Numbered from the stretch's first letter, positions 43,077 to 53,477 are shown. The stretch is DNA of 64,000 nt from Streptomyces purpureus (GCF_014648195.1 NZ_BMQQ01000011.1:28896-92895); one strand, 5' to 3'. Translations and numbers: made by a program. Notes: generated by a model not told the origin, from the letters alone.

Positions 43077-44633
43077 TCACACGTGGCTGAGGCGCTCCGC
43101 CAGTTCCAGGCGGCGGATCTTGGACGTGGCCGTGCGGGGCAGGTCCGTGAGCCGGAGCTGGACGGGGTGGGCCAGGTCGGCGGGGAGGTCCGTCACGGCG
43201 GAGCGCCAGCGGTCGAGGTCCAGCGGGAGGTCGTCGCGGGTGCACAGGACCGGTACGGGTTCGCGGTCCGGGCCCGGTACGAAGACCAGCTCGGTGAGTT
43301 CGGGGAGGCGGGCCAGGATGGTGTCCTCGGCCTCCAGCGTGGAGCGCAGCGAGGGGATCAGGTCGACCTCACGGTCGAGGAGGTGGACGCAGCCGCGCGG
43401 GGTGAGGTGGCCGACGTCGCCCATCCGCCACCAGTCGCCGTCGACCTGGCGGGCGTAGCGCTCGTCCTCGCCGTAGTAGGTGAGGGCCCGGCCGGGGGTA
43501 CGTACCTCGATGTGGCCGGGGGTGTCGGGGCCGGGTTCGGCCCCTTCGCGGGCGACCACGCGGATCCGCGCGGTGCCCGGCAGCGGGTGGCCCAGGCAGC
43601 GTCCGTCGATGGCGTCGGCGCCATGCCGGGTGTAGGCGCGGCCGGCGACGGGCCCGCACTCGCTCTGCCCGTACAGCTGGTGGAAGAGCGGGAAGCGCCG
43701 CTCGGACGCGGCGAGCAGCCGCCGGATGGTGCCGGGGTGGATGGCGTCGAAGGTGGAGCTGAAGTACTTGACGTGGGCGAACGGCCTGCGGGGGTCGTCG
43801 GCCAGGTGCTCCCACTCCATGAAGCTGTTGGGGTGGGTCTCCAGGAGCCCGGGCTCGGTCTTGGCGCAGATCTCGGCGACGTGCTCGGGGTCGCCGTCGC
43901 GCAGCACGATCGCGGGCATGCCGCGGGGCAGCAGGACGGCGAGGGCGAGGAAGAGCCGGGAGTGCACGAACGAGACGTGGATCAGGCAGCGTTCGGGCTC
44001 GCGGATGGCGTCGGCCAGCCGTTCCTGGGGCCGTAGCCGGCCGAGGAGGGAGCGGGCCGAGTGGACGACGAGCTTGGGGATGCCGGTGGTGCCCGAGGTG
44101 TGGGTCATCAGGGCGGGGCTGTCGGGCGCGGTCCGTACGGCGTCGACGGCCGGTGAGCCGGCGAGGGCGGCCAGGGAGACGGCCCCGGGGTGGCTTCCGG
44201 CGGGTGTCAGGACCCGGTCGGTGAGTGCGGCGAGGTCGAGCCCGGCCAGGTCGCCGGTGAGCTTGGCGGTGTCGGTGAGCAGATGGGGGCGGCCGAGGCG
44301 GCGCAGCAGGACGGCGACGGTGTCGCGGTCCAGCGCGGGCGAGAGCAGGGCGGGTACGGCCCCGATCCGGGCGGCCGCGCAGGCGAGCAGGTAGAGGTCG
44401 AAGTTGGCGCTCTTGTGCAGGGCGATGTGGTCGCCGGGGCGGACGCCCGCCGCCCACAGCCGGGCGGCCAGGTCGGCGACGTACCCGGCGAGTTCGGCCA
44501 CATTGAGCTTGCGGCGCGCGTCGGGCAGGGCGTCGAGCTGGTGGTCGATCACGACGATCCCGTCGGGGCGTCGGGCGGCGGTCTCGTCGAGCAGGGTGCC
44601 CAGCCACAGCCCGGTGCGGTCGCCGCCGCTCAC
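43077..44633 (-). CDS. Class I adenylate-forming ligase (aryl/acyl-CoA synthetase-like)
   Basis: 518 residues. The P-loop is MTHTSGTTGIPKLVVHSARS, A5 is LYGQSECGPVAG, and WWRMGDVGHLTPRGCVHLLD carries the conserved Asp. The C-terminal domain ends TATSKIRRLELAERL, with the A10 lysine in SKIRR. It activates a carboxylic acid as acyl-AMP; the acceptor is probably CoA. A GTG start overlaps the amidohydrolase stop by four bases (GTGA, 44633-44630). In a cluster with a hydroxybenzoate-type hydroxylase it may form salicylyl- or benzoyl-CoA-like esters (inference). Confidence 0.88.
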   Translation of the reverse strand: MSGGDRTGLWLGTLLDETAARRPDGIVVIDHQLDALPDARRKLNVAELAGYVADLAARLWAAGVRPGDHIALHKSANFDLYLLACAAARIGAVPALLSPALDRDTVAVLLRRLGRPHLLTDTAKLTGDLAGLDLAALTDRVLTPAGSHPGAVSLAALAGSPAVDAVRTAPDSPALMTHTSGTTGIPKLVVHSARSLLGRLRPQERLADAIREPERCLIHVSFVHSRLFLALAVLLPRGMPAIVLRDGDPEHVAEICAKTEPGLLETHPNSFMEWEHLADDPRRPFAHVKYFSSTFDAIHPGTIRRLLAASERRFPLFHQLYGQSECGPVAGRAYTRHGADAIDGRCLGHPLPGTARIRVVAREGAEPGPDTPGHIEVRTPGRALTYYGEDERYARQVDGDWWRMGDVGHLTPRGCVHLLDREVDLIPSLRSTLEAEDTILARLPELTELVFVPGPDREPVPVLCTRDDLPLDLDRWRSAVTDLPADLAHPVQLRLTDLPRTATSKIRRLELAERLSHV

Positions 44634-45613
44634 CGCGTGTTCCCTTCGGCGGCGGTGAGGCGCCGGGCGAGGCCGGGGAAGAGCCGCAGGGCGTTGCCGC
44701 GCTCGACGAGCAGGCGCTGTTCGTCGTTCCAGCCGGGGTGGGCGAGGATCCCGGCGACGGATTCGGCGACCTCGGGCTGCTTCATGAACGGGAAGTCGCT
44801 GCCGAAGAGGATCCGGGTGGGGTCGACGAGCCGGTCGAGGGTGGGCAGGGCGAACTCGTTGGCCGACATGGCGGTGTCGTAGTGGAGCCGCCGCAGCGAG
44901 CCGATGAGGTCGGCGGGCTGGCGGTCCTTGAGGTGGGCGCCGATGGTGGGCCCGTAGGTGAGCCGCTTGGCGAGGAACGGGACGGAGCCGCCGGCGTGGG
45001 AGAGGATCAGCTTGAGGTCCGGCAGCCGGTCGAGGACGCCGTTGAAGAGCAGGCTGGCGACGGTACGGGTGGTCTCGAAGACGAAGTCGTACAGCGACGG
45101 CGGCAGGTCGAAGGAGCGTACGTCCTTGGCGGGCGGGCTCATCGGGTGGACGTGCACCGGCACGCCGCGCTCGGCCAGTTCGGCGAGGACGGGCTCGAAC
45201 TCGGGGTCGCCGAGGTAGCGGTCGCCGTAGCTGGAGAACAGCCCGACGCCGTCGAGCTTCAGCTCGTCGAGGGCGTAGGCGAGCTCCTCCTTGGAGGCGG
45301 CCGGGTCCGGCAGCGGCAGGACCGCGAAGGCGCCGAAGCGGGTGGGGTGTTCGGCGACGATCCCGGCGAAGGACTCGTTGACCTCGCGGGCGACGCGGCG
45401 GGTGGCGCCGGCGTCGCCGAAGTGGATCCCGGGGGCGGTGATGGACAGCACGGACGCGGCGATGGCGTTGCGGTCCATGACTTCGAGGCTGCGGTCGGCG
45501 GTCCAGGCGGGGTAGTCCACGCCGGGCAGCGGTACGCCGCTGGGAAGCGCCCGGGCGAACGTGTCGGGCATGGCGTGGTGGTGGATGTCGATCAGCCAGG
45601 GGCGAGCGCTCAT
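44630..45613 (-). CDS. Amidohydrolase-2 family metal-dependent hydrolase/decarboxylase
   Basis: 327 residues, ACMSD/gamma-resorcylate-decarboxylase fold. The metal ligands are all visible: HxH in LIDIHHHAMPD, His in VPVHVHPMSPP, His in LILSHAGGSVPF and Asp in ILFGSDFPFM. This set is typical of zinc- or manganese-dependent decarboxylases or hydrolases of aromatic acids. First gene of the four-gene minus-strand cluster, coupled to the ligase. The start at 45613 is preferred to an in-frame one 17 codons upstream. Confidence 0.88.
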   Translation of the reverse strand: MSARPWLIDIHHHAMPDTFARALPSGVPLPGVDYPAWTADRSLEVMDRNAIAASVLSITAPGIHFGDAGATRRVAREVNESFAGIVAEHPTRFGAFAVLPLPDPAASKEELAYALDELKLDGVGLFSSYGDRYLGDPEFEPVLAELAERGVPVHVHPMSPPAKDVRSFDLPPSLYDFVFETTRTVASLLFNGVLDRLPDLKLILSHAGGSVPFLAKRLTYGPTIGAHLKDRQPADLIGSLRRLHYDTAMSANEFALPTLDRLVDPTRILFGSDFPFMKQPEVAESVAGILAHPGWNDEQRLLVERGNALRLFPGLARRLTAAEGNTR

Positions 45614-45770
45614 GGGGGTCCCATCAGACAGTGAGTTCACGATTCGGAAATGAACTTCCATTCCCGAGGGCGCGCCCAGAGTGCTGATAGTTGTAAGCGG
45701 CAGCAATGATCACTTCAACAATTTGTCAGGTGCCGCGGGGCCGCTGAACCGCCTCCGCCCCCGAAAACAC

Positions 45771-45807
45771 GGTCGGCGCGCACCCCCCGAAGGGGCACGC
45801 GCCGACC
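45771..45807 (-). terminator. Terminator hairpin downstream of the HTH/TPR regulator
   Basis: GGTCGGCGCG (45771-45780) pairs with CGCGCCGACC (45798-45807), and the 17-base loop can extend the stem through CCCC/GGGG. It lies 80 bases after the regulator's stop and before the promoter of the amidohydrolase cluster. Confidence 0.72.
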
Positions 45808-45886
45808 ACACCCAAGGCCGCCGTTCCACCGCCGCCAACTGCCGTTACGCCGCCCGCGACTGCTGCTGCGCCGCCTGCGACTGCCG

Positions 45887-47278
45887 TTACGCCGCCTGCA
45901 ACTCCAGCCTCGCCGTGAACTCCCGTACCGACGGCTCGTCCCCGTACGGCTCCAGCCGCTGCTGGAGATCGTCCAGATACTCCGCACCCCGCGACGACCG
46001 CAGCGACCCCAGCAGCTCCAGCGCGCGCGTGCCCGTGTGGCAGGCCTGCTCCACCTCACGCTGCTGCACCTGCGCCGACGCCAGCAGGACCATCCCGATC
46101 GCCCGCCGCCGCGCCCGCGTCTGCGGATGCCCCTCGATCGCGTCCCTGGCCGCCCGCGCCGCCGCGTCCGACTGCCCGAGATCGCGGTGGCAGTGCGCCA
46201 GCTCGTCGGCGAGATAGGCGTGGTCGAAGTGGGCGATCCACACCGGGTCGTCGCCCGCCTCCGGATCGGCCCGGTCCAGCGCGGCCAGCGCCCGGCCCGC
46301 CACCTCCTGGCACATCCGCGCGTCACCGAGCAGCGCGTGCCCCCGCGCCTCCGCCGCGAAGAACATCGCCTCCGCACGCGGCGTCACATGGCCCCGCGCA
46401 CCCTCCTGCGCCGCCCGCGCCAGCTGCGCGATCTCCCGGGGATTGCCCAGCTGCGCGGCGAGATGACTCATCGACGCCGCCAGTACGTACCCGCCGTAGC
46501 CCCGGTCCCCCGCCGCCTGCGCCAGCCGCAGCGCCTGGATGTAGTACCGCTGCGCCAGGCCGGGCTGTCCCGTGTCCACCGCCATGTACCCGGCCAGCTC
46601 GGTCAGCCGCGCCACCGCCGCGAACAGCCGACGCCCCACCGACTCGCGGTACGTCCCCGAAAGCAGCCCCGACACCACACTGTTGAGGTAGTGGACCACC
46701 ACCGGCCGCACATGACCGCTGCCGAACCGGTGGTCCAGATCCACCAGCGCCTGCGTCATCGCGATCACCGCCTCGACGTCCGAGACACCCACCCGCGCCC
46801 CGGCCGGCCCCGCCGCCCGCGCCACCTGCGCGTCCGCGGCCGTGATCAGCCAGTCCCGGCTCGGCTCCACCAGCGCCGACGCGGCGACCGTCGACCCCGA
46901 CAGGAAGTCCCGCCGCCCCACGTCACTGCGCCACAGCTCACAGACCTGTTCGATCGCGCCGAGCACGGTCGGCGAGAACTGCAACCCCACGCCCGAGGCG
47001 AGGTTCTTTCCGTTCGCCATCCCGATCTCGTCGATCGTGACCGTGCGGCCGAGCTTCCGGCCGAGCGCCTCGGCGATGATTCCCGGCGCCCTGCCCCGCG
47101 GCTGCTGGCCACGGAGCCAGCGGGCCACGGACGTCTTGTCGTACCGCAGATCGAGGCCGCGCTCGGCGCCGACCATGTTGACGCGCCGGGCAAGCCCGGC
47201 GTTGGAGCACCCGGCTTCCTGAATCAGCGCCTGCAGCCGTTCGTTGGGCTGACGGGCGACGAGAGGCCTGGCTGCCAT
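45887..47278 (-). CDS. HTH transcriptional regulator with TPR-like C-terminus (NsdA-like type)
   Basis: 463 residues. The N-terminus is a Cro/XRE-type DNA-binding region (NERLQALIQEAGCSNAGLAR, YDKTSVARWLRGQQPRGRAP). The rest is helical with TPR-like repeats (AQRYYIQALRLAQAAGDRGY; AEARGHALLGDARMCQEVAG). This architecture is found in streptomycete regulators of development and antibiotic production, of which NsdA is the known example. ATG at 47278 follows CAGGGGG. A repeat-rich 436-bp region separates it from the divergent primase-like gene. Confidence 0.84.
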   Translation of the reverse strand: MAARPLVARQPNERLQALIQEAGCSNAGLARRVNMVGAERGLDLRYDKTSVARWLRGQQPRGRAPGIIAEALGRKLGRTVTIDEIGMANGKNLASGVGLQFSPTVLGAIEQVCELWRSDVGRRDFLSGSTVAASALVEPSRDWLITAADAQVARAAGPAGARVGVSDVEAVIAMTQALVDLDHRFGSGHVRPVVVHYLNSVVSGLLSGTYRESVGRRLFAAVARLTELAGYMAVDTGQPGLAQRYYIQALRLAQAAGDRGYGGYVLAASMSHLAAQLGNPREIAQLARAAQEGARGHVTPRAEAMFFAAEARGHALLGDARMCQEVAGRALAALDRADPEAGDDPVWIAHFDHAYLADELAHCHRDLGQSDAAARAARDAIEGHPQTRARRRAIGMVLLASAQVQQREVEQACHTGTRALELLGSLRSSRGAEYLDDLQQRLEPYGDEPSVREFTARLELQAA

Positions 47279-47714
47279 GACTACCCCCTGAGGCCGGTGA
47301 GCGATCACTGGCGTGATCACTGCCCGGTGAATATGCGGTCAATGCAGAAGTGTGCGCACCAATGCCGAAAGTTCGCCCGTTCCGGGAAGTTCGGGCGCTG
47401 CGGATGGTTCCGGTGGTTCCGGTCTGTTCCAGATCTTCCGGGTAGCTCTGGTGGTTCCGGATGGTTCCAGATGTTCCGGGTGGCTCCGGCCGTACCGGAT
47501 GGTTGCAGATCTTCCGGGTGGCTCCGGTCCGACCGGCGGTACCGTGATCAACGACGAGATCGCCCCATCGGCGCCTCACCGGATCTGGCTACCCCACCGC
47601 CGCTCCCCGCCCGCACGCGCGCCCCCACCCGTGCACCCATGCGCCCCGCATGCAGGATCGATTGCTCCTCGCCGTGCCGTGTGACGCCCGTAACCCGAGG
47701 TGGTGGCGGGAGTT
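47279..47714. repeat. Intergenic region with three degenerate 38-42 bp tandem repeats
   Basis: Units start near 47421, 47463 and 47501 and share the core CAGAT(C/G)TTCCGGGT, followed by (A/G)GCTC(T/C)GG. The array lies between divergent genes, about 140 bases upstream of the HTH/TPR gene. Frames across it encode only Gly/Ser/Pro repeats, so I call it non-coding. The right part (47580-47714) shows no repeats. Confidence 0.65.
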
Positions 47715-48401
47715 GTGTTCTTCGTGGAAGAGACCATCGGAGTCACGGAAGCCGCACAGATCCCCAAGCAGCGAGGCGAGCAGCTGCTGGACAGCGCCGT
47801 GCGGTACGCGGAAGAGCGGCACTGGGACGTGTTCCCCGGCACCTGGCTGGAGGCGGTGGACGGGGCTGAGCTCTGCTCCTGCGGCGTCCCTTCCTGTGTC
47901 GCGCCGGGGGCCCACCCGGCCAGGCCGGACTGGGCCACCCAGGCCACGGGCAGCGGCGCCGGAGCCCGCCGAATGTGGGGCAAGCAGCCCAAGTCATCGA
48001 TCCTGCTGCCGACCGGCCGCACCTTCGACACCCTGGATGTCCCCGAGTCCGCCGGATTCCTGGCCCTGGCCAGGATGGAGCGGATGGAGCTGACCCTCGG
48101 CCCGGTCACCTGCACCCCCGACCGCCGGATGCTGTTCTTCGTCCTGCCCGGCGCCGCCGCCAAGGTCCCCGACCTGGTCCGCAAGCTCGGCTGGGCACCG
48201 AGCTCGATCGATCTCATCACCCGCGGCGAAGGCCACTACGTCGCCGCACCCCCCACCCGCGTCGGCACCCACGGCGCCGTCCAGTGGGTACGCCGCCCGA
48301 CCCCCGCCAACCGATGGCTTCCGGACGTGGAAGAGCTGATCAGCCCGGTGGCGTACGCCTGCGGACGGGAGGCAGCGGCGGCCCGCACCCGACGACCGTA
48401 A
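47715..48401 (+). CDS. Bifunctional DNA primase/polymerase N-terminal-like protein
   Basis: 228 residues. LLDSAVRYAEERHWDVFPGT, the Cys/His-bearing CSCGVPSCVAPGAHPARPDW and ILLPTGRTFDTLDVPESAG resemble the Prim-Pol N-terminal domain (PF09250). It stops before any helicase or primase C-terminus, so it is a stand-alone short form common in streptomycetes; catalytic DxD residues are not obvious and activity is uncertain. The start is ambiguous among GTGs at 47700, 47703 and 47715. Ends immediately before the hairpin at 48403. Confidence 0.75.
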   Translation: MFFVEETIGVTEAAQIPKQRGEQLLDSAVRYAEERHWDVFPGTWLEAVDGAELCSCGVPSCVAPGAHPARPDWATQATGSGAGARRMWGKQPKSSILLPTGRTFDTLDVPESAGFLALARMERMELTLGPVTCTPDRRMLFFVLPGAAAKVPDLVRKLGWAPSSIDLITRGEGHYVAAPPTRVGTHGAVQWVRRPTPANRWLPDVEELISPVAYACGREAAAARTRRP

Positions 48402-48402
48402 G

Positions 48403-48427
48403 GTTGTCCCCGTACCACGGGGACAAC
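48403..48427. terminator. Perfect 10-bp inverted repeat between the primase-like and ABC genes
   Basis: GTTGTCCCCG and CGGGGACAAC flank the loop TACCA. It begins two bases after the stop codon at 48401 and ends 22 bases before the ABC ATPase start, so it can act as a terminator, an attenuator for the ABC operon or a repressor site. Confidence 0.6.
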
Positions 48428-48448
48428 CGAAAGGTCGGGGTCGGAGCC

Positions 48449-49260
<812 letters not shown>

Positions 49261-49264
<4 letters not shown>

Positions 49265-50904
49265 GCCCCACGAGCCCGATCAGCCCGACAGCCCATTCCA
49301 GTGCGGCGGGTGGCGACACCGCGGCCCTCACCCCCGTCTTCGTACGGCTCAAGCTGGCCCTGCTGCGCAACGGCCTGCGCCAGTCCTCCGGCCGTACCGT
49401 CGCCTACGTCCTGTCCGCCGTCTGCGGCCTCCTCGTCGCCGCGGCCCTGCTCCTCGGCCTGGTCCTGCTGCGCGGCAACGCCCACGCCGACGCCATCGCC
49501 CTGCTGCTCGTCGGCCTCACCGGCCTCGGCTGGGCGGTCATGCCGCTCTTCTTCCCCAGCGGCGACGAGACCCTGGACCCGACCCGGCTGGTCATGCTGC
49601 CGCTGCGGCCCGCACCGCTCGTACGGGCCCTGCTGGTCTCCTCGCTCGTCGGCATCGGGCCGCTGTTCACGCTCTGCCTGGCCGTCGGCGCGGGCATCTC
49701 TCTGGCCCACGGCGCAGCGGCGACGGTCACCGCCGTGCTCGCCGTGCCGCTGGTGCTGCTGATGTGCGTGGCCCTCGCCCGGGCCGTCGCCGCCGGGAAC
49801 ATCCGGCTGCTGACCTCCCGCAAGGGCCGCGACCTCGCCGTGCTCAGCGGCCTGGTGGTCGCCGTCGGTATCCAGATCGTCAACTTCGGCGCCCAGCGCC
49901 TCGGCCAGGCGGGCGGCCTGTCCCCGCTGGAACCGATCGCGGACGTGGTCGGCTGGATCCCGCCCGCCTCGGCCATCGGCGCCGTCGACTCCGCGAGCGA
50001 GGGCGCGTACGGCCGGGCCGCCGCCCAACTCCTCCTGACAGCAGCCGTCCTCGTCTGGCTGCTGCACGCCTGGCGGCGCAGCCTCGTCAAGCTCATGACC
50101 GCCCCCGACGGCTCGACGCTCCAGACCGCCGAACCGGCCCGCAAGGAGTCCGCGCGGGGCCTGTGGCAGCTGCTGCCCGAGGGCCGCACGGGCACGGTGA
50201 TGGAGCGCAGCCTGCGCTACATCCTGCGCGACCCGAAGACCAAGTCGGCCTGGGTGACCTCGCTGGCCATCGGGCTGATCGTGCCCCTCTTCAACGCCCT
50301 GCAGGGCACCGGCTCGATCTACTTCGCCTGCTTCGCCGCGGGCATGCTCGGCATCCTGATGTACAACCAGTTCGGCCAGGACACCTCCGCCTTCTGGATG
50401 GTGGCGCAGACGATCTCCACGCCGCGCGACGCCTTCGTCGAGCTGCGCGCCCGGGCGTACGCCCTGCTGGTGATCACGCTGCCGTACTCGGCCCTGGTCA
50501 CCGGTCTGACCGCGGCCGTCCTCGGCGACTGGACCCAGTTGCTCGACGCGCTCGGCCTCTCCTTCGCCCTGCTCGGCGCGATGCTGGCGACCGGCGCGGT
50601 GGCTTCAGCCCGCTTCCCGTACTCGATCCCGCAGGACAGCGGCTACAAGAACGTGGCACCGGGGCAGGTCGGGCTGGCCTGGATCTCCATCTTCGGCGGC
50701 ATGCTGGCGGCGGCGCTGCTGTGCGCCCCGGTGATCGCGCTGACGGTCTTCCTGCACGCCGCGGACCTCCCGGACTGGCGCTGGCTGCTGCTGCCGGTCG
50801 GCACGGCCTACGGCCTCCTGCTCGCCTGGGCGGGCCTGCGCGTGGCGGCGCCGCAGGTGGCCAGGCGGCTGCCGGAGATCCTGACGGCGGTCAGCAAGGG
50901 CTGA
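49261..50904 (+). CDS. ABC transporter permease, large multi-span
   Basis: 547 residues with about twelve hydrophobic segments (YVLSAVCGLLVAAALLLGLV; LLLTAAVLVWLLHAW; ISIFGGMLAAALLCAPVIAL). The N-terminal cytosolic tail is short. It forms a two-gene exporter with the coupled ATPase. The transported compound is unknown; conserved in streptomycetes as a housekeeping-like ABC-2 system. Followed by a terminator at 50920. Confidence 0.86.
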
Positions 50905-50919
50905 GGCACCCGGGGGCGG

Positions 50920-50945
50920 GGGCGGCCCACAGCTCCGGGCCGCCC
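50920..50945 (+). terminator. Hairpin terminator after the ABC permease
   Basis: GGGCGGCCC (50920-50928) pairs perfectly with GGGCCGCCC (50937-50945), loop of eight bases, 15 bases after the stop codon. Confidence 0.75.
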
Positions 50946-51022
50946 GCGCACCGACGGAGCGCGCCGCACGGAGGTGACCGCCGCTCGGAGAAAAACTCTG
51001 CGTCATCAGGTAGGAGAGGCAC

Positions 51023-51553
51023 GTGACGAGAGAACACCCCGAGGACGACGCCCCTGCCCCCGGCCCCGAACCCAAGCCGACCGGCTGGGCGGCCGAGCCC
51101 GCCGACCCGGACACCGCGATCGATCCCTGGCCGCCCAAGCCCGGCCGCCCCAGCCGCACCCCCGCCCGCGAACAGGCCGCGATCCTCTCCGTCATCGCCC
51201 TCGGCGGCGCGCTCGGCGCCTGCGCACGCTACGGCGCCACCCTGATCTGGCCCACCGACCCGACCGCCTTCCCCTGGACCACGTTCTGGACCAACGTCTC
51301 CGGCTGCGCCGCCATGGGCGTCCTCATGGTCCTGATCACCGAACGCTTCACCGTCCACCCCCTCGTACGCCCCTTCCTCGGCACCGGCGTCCTCGGTGGC
51401 TTCACCACCTTCTCCACGGCCACCATCGACACCCAACGCCTCCTGGACGGCGGGCGGCTCGCCACAGCGCTCCTGTACGTGTCCGCCACCCTGGCCGCCG
51501 CGCTGGCCGCGGTCTGGGCCGCCGCCGCGCTCACCCGCCGGGCCGTCGTATGA
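51023..51553 (+). CDS. crcB: Fluoride channel, CrcB/Fluc subunit 1
   Basis: 176 residues. An acidic/proline-rich N-terminal extension of about 55 residues precedes the CrcB core: [37 protein letters not shown] and [19 protein letters not shown], with the conserved Asn and the Phe-box (FTTFST) that line the fluoride pores. Exports F- as a dual-topology or hetero dimer in the membrane. GTG start behind GGTAGGAGAGG. Overlaps the second crcB by four bases. No fluoride riboswitch could be recognised upstream. Confidence 0.92.
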   Translation: MTREHPEDDAPAPGPEPKPTGWAAEPADPDTAIDPWPPKPGRPSRTPAREQAAILSVIALGGALGACARYGATLIWPTDPTAFPWTTFWTNVSGCAAMGVLMVLITERFTVHPLVRPFLGTGVLGGFTTFSTATIDTQRLLDGGRLATALLYVSATLAAALAAVWAAAALTRRAVV

Positions 51554-51924
51554 ACTGGCTGATGGTCGTCCTCGGCGCGCTCGCCGGCGCCCCGCTGCGG
51601 TACCTCACCGACCGGGCCGTCCAGGTCCGTCACACCACCGTCTTCCCCTGGGGCACCTTCGGCGTCAACGTCACCGCCTGCGCCCTCCTCGGCTTCCTCA
51701 CCGGCGCCACCACCGCCGCCACCGTCCCACCGGCGCTCCAGCACCTCGTCGGCCCCGGCCTGTGCGCGACCCTGAGCACGTACTCCACCTACTCGTTCGA
51801 GACCCTGCGCCTGGCCGAGGCCGGCGCGAAGTTCTTCGCCGCCGCCAACGCGCTCGTCAGCGTCCTCGCCGGCCTGGGCGCCGCGTACCTGGCCGGGGCC
51901 CTGGCCACGGCTCTGCTGGGCTGA
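51550..51924 (+). CDS. crcB: Fluoride channel, CrcB/Fluc subunit 2
   Basis: 124 residues, the usual length. [39 protein letters not shown] and [20 protein letters not shown] are the core motifs; the Phe-box reads YSTYSF instead of FTTFST. Four membrane helices. Coupled to the first copy by ATGA overlap. In Gram-positive bacteria the two copies form an antiparallel heterodimer. Confidence 0.92.
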   Translation: MNWLMVVLGALAGAPLRYLTDRAVQVRHTTVFPWGTFGVNVTACALLGFLTGATTAATVPPALQHLVGPGLCATLSTYSTYSFETLRLAEAGAKFFAAANALVSVLAGLGAAYLAGALATALLG

Positions 51925-51983
51925 CTCCGGTGAACGGCCTTGATCGGCCCGGGCGTTCACCCGCTGTGGCATTCTGGCGCTTC

Positions 51984-52538
51984 ATGACCACTCCCGTACA
52001 CGCCCTGATCGTCGTCGACATGCAGACCGCCTTCGTCTCCGGCGACCACGCCGTCCCAGGCGCCGACCGGCTCCTCAAGAACGCCGAGGATCTGATCCTC
52101 CGGGCCCGTAGCGCCGGGGCCGTCGTCGTGCATCTGCAGAACGACGGCGGGCCGGGGGCGGACGACGAGCCCGGCACTCCTGGCTGGGAGTTGTTCCTGA
52201 CGCCGGAGCCCGGGGACCACGTCATCCGTAAGCCCGAGGACGACGGCTTCCACGAGACGGACCTCGGTGACGTCCTCGACGCGGCGGGCGTGGAGGCGCT
52301 CGCCGTGTGCGGGGTGATGTCGGAGATGTGCGTGTCAGCGACGGCCCGGGAGGCGCTCGAGCGGGACTACCGGGTCGTTCTGCCGCACGACGCGCACGGT
52401 ACGTACGACATCCCGGCCGCGCCCGGCATCAGCGATGGCGTACCGGCCGCGATGGTCTCGCGGGTGGCCGAGTGGGCGCTCGGCGACGAGGTGGAGGTCG
52501 TGGCGCGGGCGGCGGACGTGACGTTCGTACGGCCGTGA
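51984..52538 (+). CDS. Isochorismatase-family cysteine hydrolase
   Basis: 184 residues. The catalytic triad is visible: Asp in LIVVDMQTAFVSG, Lys in HVIRKPEDDGFHETDL and Cys in VCGVMSEMCVSATAREAL. Members hydrolyse amides or vinyl ethers, such as nicotinamide, N-carbamoyl compounds or isochorismate; the true substrate is not predictable. Follows the crcB pair by 59 bases and may be read from the same transcript or its own promoter. Confidence 0.9.
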   Translation: MTTPVHALIVVDMQTAFVSGDHAVPGADRLLKNAEDLILRARSAGAVVVHLQNDGGPGADDEPGTPGWELFLTPEPGDHVIRKPEDDGFHETDLGDVLDAAGVEALAVCGVMSEMCVSATAREALERDYRVVLPHDAHGTYDIPAAPGISDGVPAAMVSRVAEWALGDEVEVVARAADVTFVRP

Positions 52539-52613
52539 GCCGACGCCACCCGGCCGGGTGGCCGCCGGGGCGCCGGTGGCATCGATGTCAGAGGGGCTCG
52601 GGAGACTGGTGGT

Positions 52614-53477
52614 TCAGGAGGTGAGGACGCCGTCGAGGAAGGGCTCGATCGCCGAACGCCACGCGTCCGGGCGGTCGTAGTGGACGAGGTGGCCGGCGTC
52701 GGGGACCTCCGCGTACTGGCCGTGGGGCAGGACGCGGACCATCTCCTGGGCCTCCGCGCGGCCCAGCTCGCCGTCCAGGCCCCGGACGACCAGCGTCGGG
52801 CAGCGGACCTGCGCGAGCGACTCCCAGTGGGCGTCGTGGACCCACGTCTCGCGGGCCTTCAGCATCTGGGCGCGGGAGAAGACCGGGCGCCAGCCGTCCG
52901 TCCGCTCGACCATGACCTCGGCGAAGAACTCACCGCGCGCGGGGTTGGGGCGCTCGACCCAGGGGTCGTCCTCGCCGAACCACTTGCGTACGTCCGCGAG
53001 CGTCGCGAACGGCAGCGGCCACGCCCGGAACCAGTCCTCCCACTCGCGCTGGGAGGCCGCGCCGAGGGCGGAGGCGCGCATGTCGCAGATGATCAGCGCC
53101 CGCACGAGGTCGGGCCGCTCGGCAGCGAGCTGCCAGGCCGTCAGGGCTCCCATGGAATGGCCGATGAGGGTGACCGGGCCGAGTCCGAGCTGCTCGACGG
53201 CGGCGGCCGCGTCGGCGACGTAGGCCTCGCGGCTGAAGGGGCCCTCGGCCGGCTTGTCGCTGCGGCCGTGGCCCCGCTGGTCGAGCGCGACGGCGCGGTG
53301 CCGCTCGGCGAGCCAGCGGGCGGTGGGCGCCCAGTGGGAGGCACGGCCCATCAGTCCGTGCAGCAGTAAGACCCCGGGCGTCGGCTCCCCGTCGCCGTGC
53401 CCCTTCGGCGGGTCCGCGAACTCCCAGGCAGCCAGGCGTACGCCGCCGGTTCCGTTGATGTCGATCCGTCGCACCAT
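52614..53477 (-). CDS. Alpha/beta-hydrolase
   Basis: 287 residues. VLLLHGLMGRASHWAPTARW gives the oxyanion region, LIGHSMGALTAWQLAAE the nucleophile elbow (Ser in GHSMG), and EVPDAGHLVHYDRPDAWRSA the catalytic His; the acid is likely Asp in VRGLDGELG. Typical esterase/haloperoxidase-like member, soluble. A GTG four codons upstream is an alternative start. Convergent with the isochorismatase gene. Confidence 0.9.
   Translation of the reverse strand: MVRRIDINGTGGVRLAAWEFADPPKGHGDGEPTPGVLLLHGLMGRASHWAPTARWLAERHRAVALDQRGHGRSDKPAEGPFSREAYVADAAAAVEQLGLGPVTLIGHSMGALTAWQLAAERPDLVRALIICDMRASALGAASQREWEDWFRAWPLPFATLADVRKWFGEDDPWVERPNPARGEFFAEVMVERTDGWRPVFSRAQMLKARETWVHDAHWESLAQVRCPTLVVRGLDGELGRAEAQEMVRVLPHGQYAEVPDAGHLVHYDRPDAWRSAIEPFLDGVLTS

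Noticed and set aside
50946..51022. Fluoride riboswitch upstream of the crcB pair
   Set aside because: The stretch contains GTCATCAGGTAGGAG, which recalls the conserved riboswitch core only when read on the opposite strand; the expected GG(N)GATGG 5' part and pseudoknot partners are absent on the coding strand.
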